Assembly: GCA_029532625.1 (NCBI GenBank)
Contig: JARFXM010000007.1
Coordinates: 1,612,001 to 1,676,000, forward strand
Source of the DNA: Lomentospora prolificans
Lineage: Eukaryota > Ascomycota > Sordariomycetes > Microascales > Microascaceae
Direction of reading: 5' to 3'
Length of the DNA stretch: 64,000 bases
Numbering within the stretch: the stretch's first letter is position 1; each line of letters opens with the position of its first letter. Positions 1 to 13,376 of this stretch are shown here, one piece after another. The translations under genes were made by a program, and so were the position numbers. The notes under the pieces were generated by a model. The model was not told the origin of the DNA. It saw nothing but the letters and a program-made list of their open reading frames with translations, and made no database searches.

Positions 1-3000
1 TTGGAGAGGCATCATCGTCTTCTGATTATGCTAGCGTTTGCTGCTAAACACTAAACATGTCCAACTCCTGTGTGGAATGAATTTTCTACGGGCATATCTA
101 AGCTGAAGGCTAATAGCCTTCGAAAAAGCATGGTCGTCACTCGGCTATTACTTGCTCGTAAAATAAGTCGTTGAAGCACCACAAAGGAAGAGCCGGTCTC
201 AGAGAGTTTTGTCCGTAAAATTCGGAAGCACCTCACAGATACCCATTCTAGTCGCACATCCTGGCCCTAAGCTCTCGGGCACGTGGCCCCTCTACTCCGA
301 CGCATCAGCCGCGCCATTATCGTGATAGAGGTCAATCAACCGTGTCAATACTACACCTCGTGGGCATGTACGCTTAAGTAAGCACGTGTTAGGGAAGCCT
401 ACGAATGCATCACGACAACGACGGGCTTGAGTCAGACGTAACACCTATCCCTTCGGTCCTACGCATTCGAAGATACGCCCACAGGTATGAAGCACCTTGA
501 TCTTTTAGCGGAGGGCAAGAAGCATATTGTTTCTGGTCCAGAAGTAGGCTGAATCATGCCGCTACCTTTTCAGTCACGTCAAGAGTCTTCCATCCACCCT
601 TGGGAAACATTGCGCGGCTCATTGCGTGTCGACTGTCCAGAATCACACAGGTTGAAGTCTTGGGGCTACGGCGGCCTCCTATCGCGATTACCAAGGCACC
701 ATCATCTCGACCACAGAATACGTGAAATCGTCGTGCGTATCCATGCCGGAGGGTAAGTCTGTAGTAAAACCGGAAGATGCGCTCCAGCTACCGACTCGTC
801 CGCTTACAGTAGTATGGTTAGCTCAACCCTTCGCAGAGATTGAGCTTCCCCTCTGGACGCTGAAGAAGGGTGTGGCGGTTCTTGGGTTCTCAGGCCACTC
901 GTGAGCGAAAACGGACTCTGCACCAGCCGAAAATCCCGCGGCCGAAGTTCGCAATCTGGCGTCTCGACTGACGGAGGGAATTAATGCGAGAGCGGCGTCC
1001 TTAGATACCACATGGGTGACAGAGCCATAGCCATACGTGTTTCTATTCGTGAACGGGGTGAAATGGGGTGGGAGGAACCAGACCCCGCCCAGCGCGTTGC
1101 AGGTCGTGTGCACTATTTCCTCGCTAGGTAAGTCGTTTACGCGAGATGCGGCGCCAGTGGATGAGCTGAGACGCTTTCTTTTGTCCCCTCTTCTCCTTTT
1201 CGGTCGGTTAAATAAAGTGCGCGCAGTGGTGGAGGGTGGGGTCAGAATCGTCCCATCAACCTGCGCGACTTTGTACTCCAATCTATCCGGGGACTGGCGA
1301 TTGATCGAGTGAAATCAATCCCAAGCCATGGCGACTACAAAATATGAATACGCTGCTTGCCATCGTCAGCTTCCCGCGCGCCGTCCATCTGGGCGCGTGC
1401 AATAAACGGCCACTAGGAATAGGCTCTTCTGGGCATCTCTGGGCGTCTCTGCTGCCAAGCGCCGGCATAGGGCATAGGGCAGCCAGCCTGGACAGCTGGG
1501 AATTGAGAAAAAGCGAAAGCTATGAATTTCGGGCAATGGGTCACGCGAGCCCCTTCCACAAACGATGAATTTTCGACAAATCGACCGGGCTTTGTCGTTC
1601 CTGCCAAGCGTGCCAAGCATGCAATGTTACCCCCGGGATTAAAGCTGGTCACTCTTTCCTCAATCTCACGACGTAAGCGGGCCAGATTTGAGTGGGGAGG
1701 AGGGGGGGCGATGGGAATAAAGATGGGGGGTTTAAAAGCGCCCTTGGGCGACAGAGCAGAGGTGTCCCGTGCCCGTGGTCAAACGGGTGTTTCCCATTGG
1801 ATTGTTTAACTTTTGAGACAGTTTGAGCGAGGGATAAACAGTGGGCGATTGGCCTCACTAGTAATCGCTCGAATACAAGTTGCGGTCGACCGTCGGTGGC
1901 TTGTGGACGGCGACGACGGACGTGGTGGGGCATGAGACTTGCCCTGGAAGCAAACGAGTTTTGCAGATGGAGGCAGAAAGTGGTATGCACCGGGTGTGCC
2001 TAGTTGATGACAGACAGTATTACAAAATACCAAGTTAGGGTATACATACAGCACAGGCATCCAGTGAGGCCCAGTCAACCAGAACCAAGTACCGCAATGC
2101 GCCGCGAGAAGTGAGATGGTACATGTGACTCTGCAGCATGTTCGCTGGGAAGGAGTGTCCCTCTTCAAGTCCCGAAGTACTCGGATCCTGATTCCTGCTA
2201 GCACGCGCCACGCTGATCCAGCATCTTCTTGGTCGCCCGCGAGTGGGGATGCGCCTCCTCTTTTTAGCTTCTACCCACCCAACACGCAGGGACGACCAGA
2301 CTAAAATGTCCCTGGAAGGAGAGATCTTGCCCTGTCGTTGATACACGTGTGAAGGATTAGAATTCTGATTGGCTCACTTGTTTGGGGTTGCCATCCACCT
2401 TTTTCTTCGTTTCTTCGTTCTTTTCTTCCCTTGCCACTCTCCGTCGCCAACTCCCACAGAGCCCAGAAGCCAGGCCAAGGGCGTGCAGCAAACCCTCAAT
2501 TACGAAACGCTCCATTAGACCAATGGCCAGAGTTCGAGACCTGTGTGGCGTTGGCCCTGTCGCCGGTCTTTTCTTTTCTCTCTCCATCCCAAGGGATCCG
2601 ATCTGCACGCGCACTGGAATAAACGTCATGTTCACAAAATGCCGTGTGTGCCGACTGGCCTTTCCTTTGATGGCCTATCGGCTCTTTCAATTGACCCCAT
2701 GTGCTGGGTTTAGAAACGACATCACGATCTTGCAATGATTATCATGGCCTTGCGGGATCGCAACTATTGAAGATTCACCCCTATCATATCCGATCGATTG
2801 CATGTCGTGTGCCGCTGGTGCGGTGCACACCGGCGGGTGTGGTTCCCAGTCGCGGTCGCCGCAGGTGAGAGCAGGGACTGGACAAGAAAAATGCTCTGTG
2901 CTGTGGTGTGTGTATGTGCGGGTGTGTGTGCATGGTGTCGCTTCGGCCTTCGGCACTGGCGGGATGCCAAGTGGACCATCCCCACGGGAGGCGACCTTGA

Positions 3001-3744
3001 CTCTGCCACCACAATCTGGATACCGACTGCGCGCTCTCTCGTCGATGCTGGGCCAGCCATCAATTGGCGCCAGTAGGTCTATTGCCGCCACTTTCGGGCC
3101 TGGCTGGCAAGCATTTACTGGCGTCCCCGAGCTGCTGGCGTAGTCCGCCCCGCCAACGCTATTATTCTCGTCGACGGACCACATCAATTTACTAGTGGGC
3201 TTCCCAGTGGTTTTCCTAGTAGCTCGTTTCTTACTCTATCGGAAAAAAAAATTGTCGAAAAGTTCCCTACCCGACTCATATGATAAATCCAATCCCGCGC
3301 CTGCTAAGACGAAAAGGGCAACGAGAAATACCCACATGCTCGGATCCCTAGAAGCTCGGTCTCGGCCTCTCTCTCCTCCCTCTGCGTAATATATTCTCTC
3401 CATCCCCAAACTTCGCCTTCGACGTCTTCCCTTTCATCTTTCGTTTTATCTTGGCCAAACTCTTTTTCCCCTTTCCCCTCCATAGAGGCCCTCTTGCTTT
3501 ATTAGCCCGCTCTTTGCCGGGCGTCTCCCATTCTGGGCTACGAAAGTTTACTACGTCTCAGAACAAACTCTGCTTCATCTGTCATATCTTTATTGCTCTT
3601 TCTTGTGACATTTTTGTTTCGAAAAAACCAAACGATTTGGTTCCCGTTTTCTCTACAAGTGTTCCCACCTAACTTCCAGGGACCTTTCTTTCCATTTGTC
3701 TCACGCACCTCCCCAGATACTCATCCTCACCCACAGCCGTCTAG
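1..3744. other. gene-free stretch
   Basis: I see no convincing gene on either strand: open frames are short, overlap each other and show no recognisable domain. CACGTG, the core bound by PHO4/NUC-1-type phosphate regulators, occurs at 280-285 and 2344-2349, but both sites are over 1.3 kb from the phosphate-type carrier at 3745. The last ~350 bases are rich in C and T, as is common in fungal promoters and 5' leaders. Confidence 0.5.
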
Positions 3745-5906
3745 ATGGCGCACCTCTTAAAGCACCATCGCCATCATGATCCCCCCATGGGAGTCATCCC
3801 CGTGCCGCACGGCCCCGAGACCGGCGATGAGCACGAGCACTATCCCACCGGCGGCCACACTGTCGATCGCGAGCGCCAAATCTTCAGCTACCTCACCCAC
3901 CCTGATGACTCCTACACACCCGAGGGCACATACTGGGCTGACCTGCCTCTAAGGCAACGCGTCTCCTTCGTCAACAAGGTCCAGAATGAGGAGACCAAGA
4001 ACGAGATGCAGTCCGTGTGGCAGATGATGAAGAAGGACCCCCTTAGCCCTATCGGATGGTACCTCCGTAATGCCGTCCTGCCCGGTGCTGGACTTGGTTT
4101 GGAGGGCTACGTGCTCTTCTCCATCGGAAATCTAGAGCCTCTTTTCAGTGCTACCTGGCCCGAGTGCTGGGGTAAGAACGCTACTGAATGCAGTGCCAAT
4201 TGGGTCGCTAGTGTTACCTACCTCGAGGTCATTGGCATCATGGTTGGTCAGATTGGTGTTGGTTTCATCGGTGACTGGATTGGTCGTCGCTGGGGTCTTA
4301 TCCAAGATGCCGTCATCATGTTTGTCGGTTTACTCATGCTTACCGCCAGCTGGGGCTTGACATTACAGGGATGGGTCATCTGCTACGCCTGGTCTCTCTT
4401 CTTCTATGGTATGCAATCGTGTTATCCTCCACCTTGATCCATGCCTTAATCCAATATGCTAATGAATGCTCTGTAGGTTTCGGTGTCGGCGGTGAATACC
4501 CCATTACCGCTACCTCCTCGATGGAAAACGCCGTTGGCGCCGGAAAGCTCTCTACTCGCGAAGATCGTCTCCACCGCGGCCGCAAAGTCACCATGGCCTT
4601 CCTCATGCAGGGCTGGGGACAGCTAATCAACCAAGGCCTTCTCATGATCCTTCTCCTCTGCTTCCATCACGGCAGTGGCAACCCCCCCTATAGCGCCGTC
4701 GCCACCCAGTGGACCTTCCGCATCTCCTTTGCTCTCCCCGCAATCGGCACCCTCTGGCTCGTCTACTACCGTACCTACAAGATGCCCCACGCCAGCCGTC
4801 AGCTTGAGATCGCGAAGCGCCGAAGCAACGTCACCGGCTACGACGTCGCCTCTCTCAAGATCGCCTGCCGTCACTTTGGCGGTCGACTCCTCGCCACCGC
4901 CGGTACTTGGTTCTGTAACGATGTCTTCTTCTACGGAAACAAGCTCTTCCAGGGCCAGTTCATCAAGGTCATCTCCCCCGGGAGCAACAGTGTGATGACT
5001 GGCTGGGTCTGGAACATGATCAACGTCATCGTCTCCCTCGCCGGTTACTACTGCGCGTCGCTTCTGATCGACCACAAGCTCTACGGCCGCAAGATGATGC
5101 AGCAGGTCGGCTTCTTGATGTGCTTCATCATGTTCGTCATCCCCGCTTTCCACTTCCACTACTACACGGAGCCCATGAACATTCACTCCTTCCAGGCCAT
5201 GTACTTCCTCAGCAGTTTCTTCAACCAGTTTGGCCCCAACAGCGTTACCTTCCTCGTCGCTGGCGAGGTCTTCCCCACTCCCATCCGCGCTACCGCGCAC
5301 GGTCTTTCCGCCTGCATCGGCAAGGCTGGCGCCCTCTTGGCTAGTGTGCTCTATAACTACATCGATACCCAGACCAAGTTCTACGTCGTCCCTTGGTTCG
5401 GTCTCGCCGGCATGGTCCTCACCTTTTTCTTCCTGCCCGATACCACGGGCCTCGATCTCAAGGAGCAGGAGCGCAGGTGGACCTTTATCCGCGATGGACG
5501 CGAGTCTGAGTACCACGGTGTCGCAGTCCATCCCACCCATCTCAGCTGGTGGGAGCGATTCCGAGGCGTCCACAAGACGTACAATCCCGATCAGGACATG
5601 AAGGACAAGATTCAGGATATCCGTCGCGAGTGGGAGGCTAAAGAGCAGGAGAAGAAGGAACTCGAGGTCAACGGTAACACTGCGGCCATCTCCGATCTGG
5701 AAGATGATGTCTTCACCGACCACGTCCACGGATACTTCAAGGCTACCTCTTCCCAGGGGGACAATGAGAAGGCCGGGAATGGACAGGGATCTGGAAATGG
5801 AATCTTCTCTGGAAGCCAGGTGAACGAGGAGAGGCAGGGCGACAAGCCTGTCGAGTCTGGCAAGGGCGGTGTTGAGAGCAGCAGCAGTAGCAGCAACAAG
5901 TCCTAA
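3745..5906 (+). CDS. MFS phosphate-type transporter (PHS family-like)
   Basis: Predicted plasma-membrane proton symporter of the phosphate:H+ symporter type (PHS, Pho84/Git1-like). Two exons, 3745-4408 and 4477-5906, give 697 aa. The 68-nt intron has donor GTATGC, branch site GCTAAT and acceptor TGTAG, and splicing joins the frames to create the GFGVGGEYP signature typical of PHS carriers. A hydrophilic His-rich N-terminus (LLKHHRHHDPP) precedes the membrane domain. Hydrophobic segments alternate through about residue 560, with motifs such as GDWIGRRWG after TM2 and LPDTTGLDLKEQE at the end of the last TM. A charged Ser/Gly-rich cytosolic tail of roughly 130 residues follows. Family placement rests on recalled motif similarity. 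The substrate (phosphate or glycerophosphodiester) cannot be settled from sequence alone. Confidence 0.85.
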
Positions 5907-8068
5907 ATGGACAGTCTACAATAATTTGGAGTTGCATTTTCCTTGGGTTTGTACGGAGTTTCATGGCGATGAATTCGGATTATCAGGGACTTTTGTGGGT
6001 TTCATTGGTTTAACAGATTTATTAGCATGGGCATGGGGCGCTTAATGATGAATATGTTGGAATTATTTCGAATTTTGGCTGGTGCCGCTATGAGCTCAGT
6101 CCCTCGAGGCGTGTATACTCGGGTCCAGTCCATTGACCATGAATCTGTTTCTCGGGCCCCTTGAAAGAAAGTCCGCTACGTTCTCTGGCAAACTCTTCCA
6201 GAATGCGAGTGTGGTAGGACGCGGAGGATTGGCTGCTGGCCTCCCTGATTCTTCACCGGGGCCGGCGGGCTGAACAAAGTTATCGTTGTTAAAGAGAAGC
6301 CAAGTCCATTCAGAAACTTCGGCCCGGGGAAACTTGCGAAGTAGAGGTAGGTTTCGAGGGTACATCTCTGAATCTGCGAAGGAAGCACCCGAACGGTCCT
6401 TTGACGCACTCGACACCTGGAAAATCGGCCATTTTGTCGAGACTCGACAGGATCGACAATTCGCGGCTGGCCAAGTGTGACATTTTCGAGCTCGCACTCC
6501 GTGGTAGGACAAAAGTCGACGAAAAGCTTGAAGCTGCGCCGCGGGAGCTTAGTATAAGATTTCTCGGTAATAAAATTCTGCGGGGAGACGCTCCATTGAT
6601 AGCATCAGATGAAGTAAACAATCAATGGGAAAGAAGATGCAGAGATAGAGATAGAGTCAGGACTTGTGCCAGAATACGTATTAATACCCGTTGTCAGAGG
6701 CACCTAGGTCGACAGTAAAATGTCAAACATGTTGGCGCACTTGCAGTCTTCATAGTAGTGAGGGTGATGTTAAAAAATAACCAAGTTGCAAAATCCATAA
6801 TAGCACCTTAAAAGTATAGGCCACAGCCGACAAAAGTGCGGTTATGTGTTTATCTCCCTTTTGCACTGCAATTTTCGCCACACTCCGGGAATGGCTTCGA
6901 GTTAGAGGTACGTGTCGCCCTGTCCTCGGCACCTGAATAATCAGGCCCAAACTTGGGGTTGATTGAATTCGGCTGACCCACGGATTTTTCATCAATACAT
7001 ACATACGTCTTTTTCAATCCATCAGAAAAAAGACACGCTATTTGTGTGCATCCATCGAAGAACCGTAGTGGTACAATGGTAATATTACCTGAGCCGAGAA
7101 TAGAACAACCAACGTGCTGACCCACTTGCAGCCTTGACATATGCCGTTTGCGTTACACAAAATCCCCGGGAGACGATGTCGTGGCGTTGTTACGTCCAGT
7201 TGGATTCTGCCAAGAACGCTCAGACGAGGACGGAGGACATAATAAGAATACCACCCAGGACCTTGCAATCAGTCAGTCCACATCACTTAGGAAATGGATT
7301 TCTTCTTTTGTCTTTTCTTTTCTGTGGCAAGTGCAACTAAAAGATGCAGAATCGTGAGACTTTCCTAACTAACGTACGGTTGAAACTTATTGGTTGCGGC
7401 TGGCGACAAGAAAGGACTAGCTGCGATGTAGACCGACGGAGAAACATTCCGAAGATCAGAGCCAGCGGCACAGACCAGTGGCGTAAACTTCATGTTTCAC
7501 GGCCAGGCCAGGCGTTCCTCGTGTGCAACCTGAATCCGAGATTATTATTAGTGGGCCAGCTTGTTTGGTAGAGGAAGCGCTTCTTGATTTACGCGCCGAG
7601 CCGGCTACATATTTTTGATCAAGTCATGCAGTTGCGATAATATAAAGCAGTAATAATAATAATAATAATAATCACTGATATATGTTGGAGACCGCTGATT
7701 CGATCTGCATGAATATGCCCGGCTCGTATCACTTGGCCAGCGACAAAGAGCCTGCGCTGCAACCCTGGCAACAACATCGTCCACATCCCCCCATTCGCGC
7801 TGGAGGAAGGACGATCCTTGTCCGAACAATACTGCCGACATGATTATCCACAGTGTCTGAGCTTGCTGGCCGTGCTGACCGGTTGTAGCGTCGAAGGGAG
7901 GGGGCCCATGACCTCCGACTGCCCGAGTCAATTTGGTTGGAATGCGAAAGAGGTATTAAAGTGTTCCTTCAGTTCGCCGATTGAAGCCCCGCGCGGCATG
8001 CATTCTCCTCAATCAAATCACAAAACCACCAACATTGTTCGCGGGCTAGTATCGAGACAGCAGCAATC
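5907..8068. other. intergenic stretch
   Basis: No supportable gene. Short open frames on both strands overlap without domain signatures. A TAA microsatellite lies at 7651-7672. The final few hundred bases are presumably the promoter of the carrier starting at 8069. Confidence 0.5.
7651..7672. repeat. TAA microsatellite
   Basis: Seven consecutive TAA units plus one base; a simple repeat in noncoding DNA about 400 bases upstream of a sugar-type carrier gene. Confidence 0.8.
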
Positions 8069-9908
8069 ATGGCCGTGAGCAAAGGTCGAGCGACACCGAT
8101 TTCCGACAACTGGAAATGCATCTTCATTTGTCTGGCTATGGCCATGGCAAACTGCCAGTATGGATACGATACGGCGACAATTTCTGGTTTCCAGGTACGT
8201 AATTAACTCGTCGTCGGCCGCCGATATCTCCTCCCCTGATGGGTAGTAATATCAGGTCTAACATGACGTGAGCCAGGCCATGGTCGGATTTCTTCAGGTA
8301 TACGGCTACAAGGATGAAGAGAGCCGTATAGGTTGGAACATTGCGACGGTCCCGCAGCAACTGATTAGCTCCTTTCTCAATATCGGAACCATCATCGGGG
8401 TCCTTCTCACCGGGCCATGGGGAAAGTATTTTGGGCGGAGGCCATCCATTTGGCTTGCATCTCTCATCACCTTTGTCGCAGCCGGTCTTCAGGTCGGAAC
8501 AACGAACCTCACCGGACTGTATTTTGGACGTATCCTCATTGGAATTTCTAATGGGTTCTACATAACCTTTGCAAATGTGTACACGGCCGAGGCGAGCCCG
8601 GCCCACCTGCGAGGAGCCATCGTTTCCTTCTTCGGGATCTGGGTCACGACTGGTGGCCTGTTTGGATCAATAGCAAACAACTTCTCCAAGGCATTGAACA
8701 GCAAGCTGTCTTACCAGATACCGTTGGCAAGCCTATTTGCCATTCCGACCGTCCTCTCCATCGTTGTGTTCTTCATCCCGGAATCTCCACGATGGTTACT
8801 TGTGCAGAACAGGCCCGAAGAAGCGCGAGAAGCACTTACGAAGTTGAGAGGGAACTCATTCCGCGAATCTCCAGAGCTACTCGAAGAAGAATTCCAAGAG
8901 ATGAAACGCGGAATTGAGGAGGAACAGCTACTACTGGCATCTGACTCTTCGTTTATGGACATGTTCCGTGGGACAGATCTGCGTCGCACACTTCTGTGCT
9001 TCGCAGTCATTCTCTCGCATTCTTCCTCTGGCTTGTGGTTGATTATCGCATACGGAGTAAGCACGATTTTATCACTTTTCGTCCCCGCCGTGAGCCTCTC
9101 ACTGACACCTTTCAAGACATTCTTCTTCCAGATGGCCGGCGTTAGTAAACCTTTCTTAGCGACTGTTGGCCAAAATCTCTCCTCATTTGTCGGCGTATGT
9201 TGCGCCATCTTCCTTACCCAAAAGGTTCTAGGGCGTCGACCCATGATCCTAATCGGCCACTCGACGGCCGCTCTGTTCATGCTGGGAATCGCCATCGCCC
9301 ACACAGTCGCCCCTGAGAGTGAGCAGGCTGGCAAAGCCATTGTCGCCTGTGCCCTGTTATACTACGGCTTCTACAACGGATTCTCGGGAGCGCTCAGCTG
9401 GCCCATCAGCACGGAGCTGGTCAGCTCGAGGCTCCGCGTTCTTACGATAGGCACCGGAACCGCGGTCAACTACGTTTTCGCATGTCAGTTTTGGCCATTC
9501 TTTGATTGATTTGTGGGCGATATTACTGACTTGGCTTCTGATCTAGGGCTGACTTCCTTCACTGCTCCGTATTTCATCAACAAGGAGAACCTGAACTGGA
9601 GTGCCAAGTATGCCTATATCTGGGCAGGCTCGAACGTCATCACTTTCAGTATGTTGTTAACAACTGCGTGTCGATTTCTGGCTTAGCACTCACCACTTAT
9701 TTCCACAGTTTTCTTTTATTTCTTCTTGCCGGAAATGAAAGGCCGGACTCTCGAGGAACTTGACGAACTCTTCCAGAATCGGGTTTCCGTCCGCGACTTC
9801 CCGCATTATGAGTGTGTCTCGTCGGAAAATGCGAAGCGGTTGGCGGCTGAGGTACTCTCGGGACAGAAGCAGAATATAGAAAGGATCGAGGACAAGTCTA
9901 TGGTGTAG
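8069..9908 (+). CDS. MFS sugar transporter (sugar porter family)
   Basis: Predicted plasma-membrane sugar/H+ symporter of the sugar porter family. Five exons: 8069-8194, 8277-9056, 9117-9483, 9547-9648, 9709-9908; about 524 aa. The start ATG opens a short hydrophilic N-terminus before TM1. Family marks include QYGYDTATISGFQ at the end of TM1, FGRRPSIW after TM2, PESPRWLL after TM6, LGRRP after TM8 and KGRTLEELDELF after TM12. The 60-nt intron 9057-9116 is a multiple of three with no stop, so it is easily missed. Donor GTAAGC, a CTGAC branch and acceptor AAG support it, and removing it joins IIAYG to TFFFQMAG, matching the usual TM7 loop. Without the splice 20 odd residues interrupt TM7. Substrate not determinable. 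Confidence 0.85.
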
Positions 9909-11984
9909 TGCGGCCTATCGCATGGGTCTCGAGCTCGAGAAATGCCGATAATTACTATTAGTCGCGGTTGACTCTGGCTGTCTTTGAGAAACCTGCGAGG
10001 GAGTAAAGAGGCTGAGAGCGTCGCACATACCATGGTCCCAACCCATCTATCGTCTTGAGATAAAAGTCTCTATGCTAAATGGCGGCAGAATTCTGTGTAG
10101 CAAGTCATTCCTTTCGTGTTTCCCGAACCGGACGATAGAAAAGTAAGATCGAGATAGGGCTCAATGATGCTCTATACATCGGATCTCGAGTAGGCACACC
10201 TGTCAACCTCGCTTAGTATATCAAGAGTATCTCGGTTTACGTAAAAACATCTTATATCGTAGTTAAGACATCTATCCATGCGTTCGCCTTAGTTATGGTA
10301 GCATAATACCTCGCATGATCACCTGACGAGGCGCCTATCCACCCCCGAGGGAATGTCCCGGTTCCATGTATTCCTTCGGCTTCCACCTTTTTCCTTCAGA
10401 GACGGGCGAAACTGTTGTCACCAAAATCAAAGACACTTTAGTGGACCTACTACGGATTTGGTGAAGGAAGAATGAAGCCCGCAGAGTTGGACTCTTAAGT
10501 CAGGCATTTGTCACACCAACAAGCTGAAAATGACATATGGCTATAGACGTTGGTTAAACCTGCCCTTTTTTCCTTTTTATTTCTCGCTATTTCAGCTCCT
10601 GTATGCCATCTGCGCCTTCGAGAGCTGATCGTCACTACGATAGTAAACGCCGTCCGTCCTTGTTAATGCACCGCTCGATAACTAAGCCTTATTACCTACC
10701 ATTGCGGATAATTAGGAGCTACCGCTTGAATATCTCAATACTATTTGGTGGCATTACACCTGTATACAACGGATTCTGTGTACTTGTGCGCATTCAGCTT
10801 GTTACTAGATCAGGTGGTATTCCCCTTCATGGCATGGACACCTGGAGGACTCTCCGGCGTTGGATGGCTGCTGCTTTACATACAAGCTAAGTCGCCGTCA
10901 TAGACGCTCTTCTCTATCCTAATGTATCTCAGGTTTAGGCGACGCACATGAAGTATTGTAGAAACGTTCTATGATCTCCAGTTGCGAAACTTGATATGGG
11001 ACCAGGGCTACTGATGCTACGGAGCAAATTGACTCAACGCAGTATTTACGCTCAGTCGTTGGTGGTGGGATATCTTGCTTCACTAGGCTGCAGATGGCGT
11101 ATAGAATAAACCAAAACACTCATATCAAACAGCATCAACCCTTTACGTGCAGCATGGTAATGGACTTATGAATGGTGGTCCTCTTAATGACACTCGAATC
11201 GCAAGTTGGAGATCATCCTAGTGTGTATTATGCATCTGTGGTCCGCAGTGCAGTCTGGTAGGGACCGAAGGAGAGTCTACCAACTATTACTACGCAGATT
11301 CCGCCGCGATGCATATATGAGACTTTGAAATTCGTTTATGGGCGGGTGAGCCCCAGTGCTCCTAGACCGGCCTTGAGTCAAACGAACTGCTGGCCGACTC
11401 CGGACCTCCAATCGACCATCCGGATGGTATCATCGGCCAAGCCACCGGGGCAACGCTGATCAGCCGGGGTAGCGGCAGTCACTATTGGGTGGCCGAGCTC
11501 GGGACAACCTCCCACGCCAATTCATCATTTCTCCGCAGATGGTGAATATTGCATGACATATTATTGCTGCACTCGATTAAAATCGTCGGTAAAGCTCAGC
11601 ATTAGAAATCAAGGCCAATTTACATAATAACCCAGATTGTGATAAGACATTATTCTGGTGGCTCGCTTCTGTGTGCCTTGCATTTGCCTTGCACCAAACT
11701 GGGGATTTCCTGTCACATCTCGTCGTGGGGGGAATTGGATAACCCCCTTGGATTTGATATGATGCGAGATCACGTCTGGATGAGATGATCCGGACTTTAG
11801 CTAATATGTCTGTCCGGATTTCGGAGTTTTCCTTTGGAAGATGCTGGACGTATATGCCCAGGACATGGAATAAATACACTCAGTCTGGCATATTTTTGGA
11901 TTCGAACAATTGAGTCGCATCGGAAATAATAATAATATTTCCTCCTTTAAAAGAAACCCACTACGAACACTAGTAATACACGTC
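9909..11984. other. intergenic stretch
   Basis: No supportable gene. Around 10600-10900 all frames are short or stop-rich; a few runs look weakly protein-like but I cannot name a family. The last ~100 bases lead to the dioxygenase start at 11985. Confidence 0.4.
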
Positions 11985-13376
11985 ATGTCGTCCACAACCG
12001 TTGTCACCGAGACTGCCCCGGTCAAGCTGGCCTTGGCTTTCGATAGCAAGATCCACGAACAGGTACGAAGCTTGACTTGGGGTTAATCACGTATCGAAGT
12101 TGTTTTTGCTAACCTTGCCATATATATGTTATATATATATATAGTACAAATACTCAGAGTACCTTCCCGTCTACGACGAGGAGACGCGCTTTCCCCCACT
12201 TCAGCCCTTTGAGTTCAACGATCGGGGTCTTGTCGCCGACAAGAAGAAGCTAAACTTGCTCTCGGAGAGCAATGCTGATTTGAAGGTGTCTAAGCTCACG
12301 CCTGGTATCGGAACGGAGATCCGCGGCTTGCAGCTATCTGAGCTCAATGATCGCCAAAAGGACGAGTTGGCGCTCCTGATCGCCGAACGCGGTGTTGTGG
12401 TGTTCCGCGATCAGAATTTCAAGGACGTTGGGATTGAGAAGCAAAAGGAGTTTGCCCGCTATTTCGGACCCCTTCATGTCCACGTAAGTTCACGCTGCAC
12501 TCATACCGGGGCGGTCGGTCGTTGTTAATGCTTGATAATAGCCTGTGGGTGCCCATGTCAAGGGCCATCTTGAATACCACAACATCTATCTCGGCCCTGA
12601 TAATGAATATCGGAACAGGCTCCGGGACAACCGTTTGACCACCACGGGATATCACTCGGATGTCTCGTACGAACACCAACCTCCTGGCATCACTATCTTG
12701 ACTCTCCTGTCGGTCCCACCTACCGGCGGAGATACGGCATGGGCGTCGCACACCGCGGCCTATGCTCGCCTTTCGCAGCCTATCAAGTCTCTTCTCGAAG
12801 GGCTTCGAGCAGAGCACAGCGGGTTCCCCCAGGCCGATAATGCTCGGCGGGACGGCAAGTTCGTGCGGAGAGAGCCCATCAAGACTGATCACCCTATTGT
12901 CCGAGTGCATCCTGTATGTTTAACCCCGTTGGAAACCTACAGACTCTTTTTTACCTAACAAGTAATAATAAATCTTTTAGGCTACCGGCCAAAAAGCTCT
13001 CTTCGTCAACCCCGGTTTCACCAAGCGCATCATTGGCCTCAAGAACGAAGAGTCCGATGCCCTCCTACAATTGCTCTTCAAGGTAAGACATGCATATTAG
13101 TCTTTTGGTGTTTTTTTTTCCGTGACGTATGGAAATTGCGAGATAATTATTGACACATCACAATTGCAGCACATCACATATGGACAGGATTTCCAAGTTC
13201 GTGTTAAGTGGGAGGAGGGAACTGTGGCTCTGTGGGATAATCGTGTTACTTCACATACTGCTATCTCCGATTATAATGTGCACAACCCGCAAGAGGGCTT
13301 GAGGCATGGAGTAAGGCTTACCACGTTGGCTGATAAGCCCACGGGTGTTAATGGCCTAGAGTCAGTCTGGCAGTAA
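11985..13376 (+). CDS. TauD/TfdA-family Fe(II)/2-oxoglutarate dioxygenase
   Basis: Predicted non-haem iron dioxygenase of the TauD/TfdA family, which couples 2-oxoglutarate decarboxylation to hydroxylation of sulfonates or related substrates; yeast JLP1 is a relative. Five exons, all phase 0: 11985-12062, 12145-12483, 12542-12913, 12981-13082, 13170-13376; 365 aa, usual length for the family. The iron triad is visible as H177-x-D179 (GYHSDVSYE) and H326 (NRVTSHTA). R342 and R346 in GLRHGVR fit the 2-oxoglutarate carboxylate site. The first intron contains an AT repeat just before its TAG acceptor. The next gene downstream on the same strand, 1.1 kb away, is a Dal5-type organic-anion permease, so uptake plus desulfonation is a reasonable joint role. 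The actual substrate is an inference. Confidence 0.9.

Noticed and set aside
823..1281. 152-codon minus-strand open frame
   Set aside because: Overlaps a plus-strand frame, low-complexity composition, no domain or splice context; length is within chance for GC-rich DNA.
280..2349. CACGTG motifs as phosphate-response sites of the carrier at 3745
   Set aside because: Too far upstream (over 1.3 kb) and a common hexamer; mentioned only as context.
4623..5729. 368-codon minus-strand open frame
   Set aside because: Lies entirely antisense to the phosphate-type carrier; Asp/Glu/Val-rich text is the typical shadow of biased codons.
7060..7130. tRNA-like run (GTGGTACAATGGTAA...)
   Set aside because: No matching T-loop or acceptor stem; cannot fold into a cloverleaf by eye.
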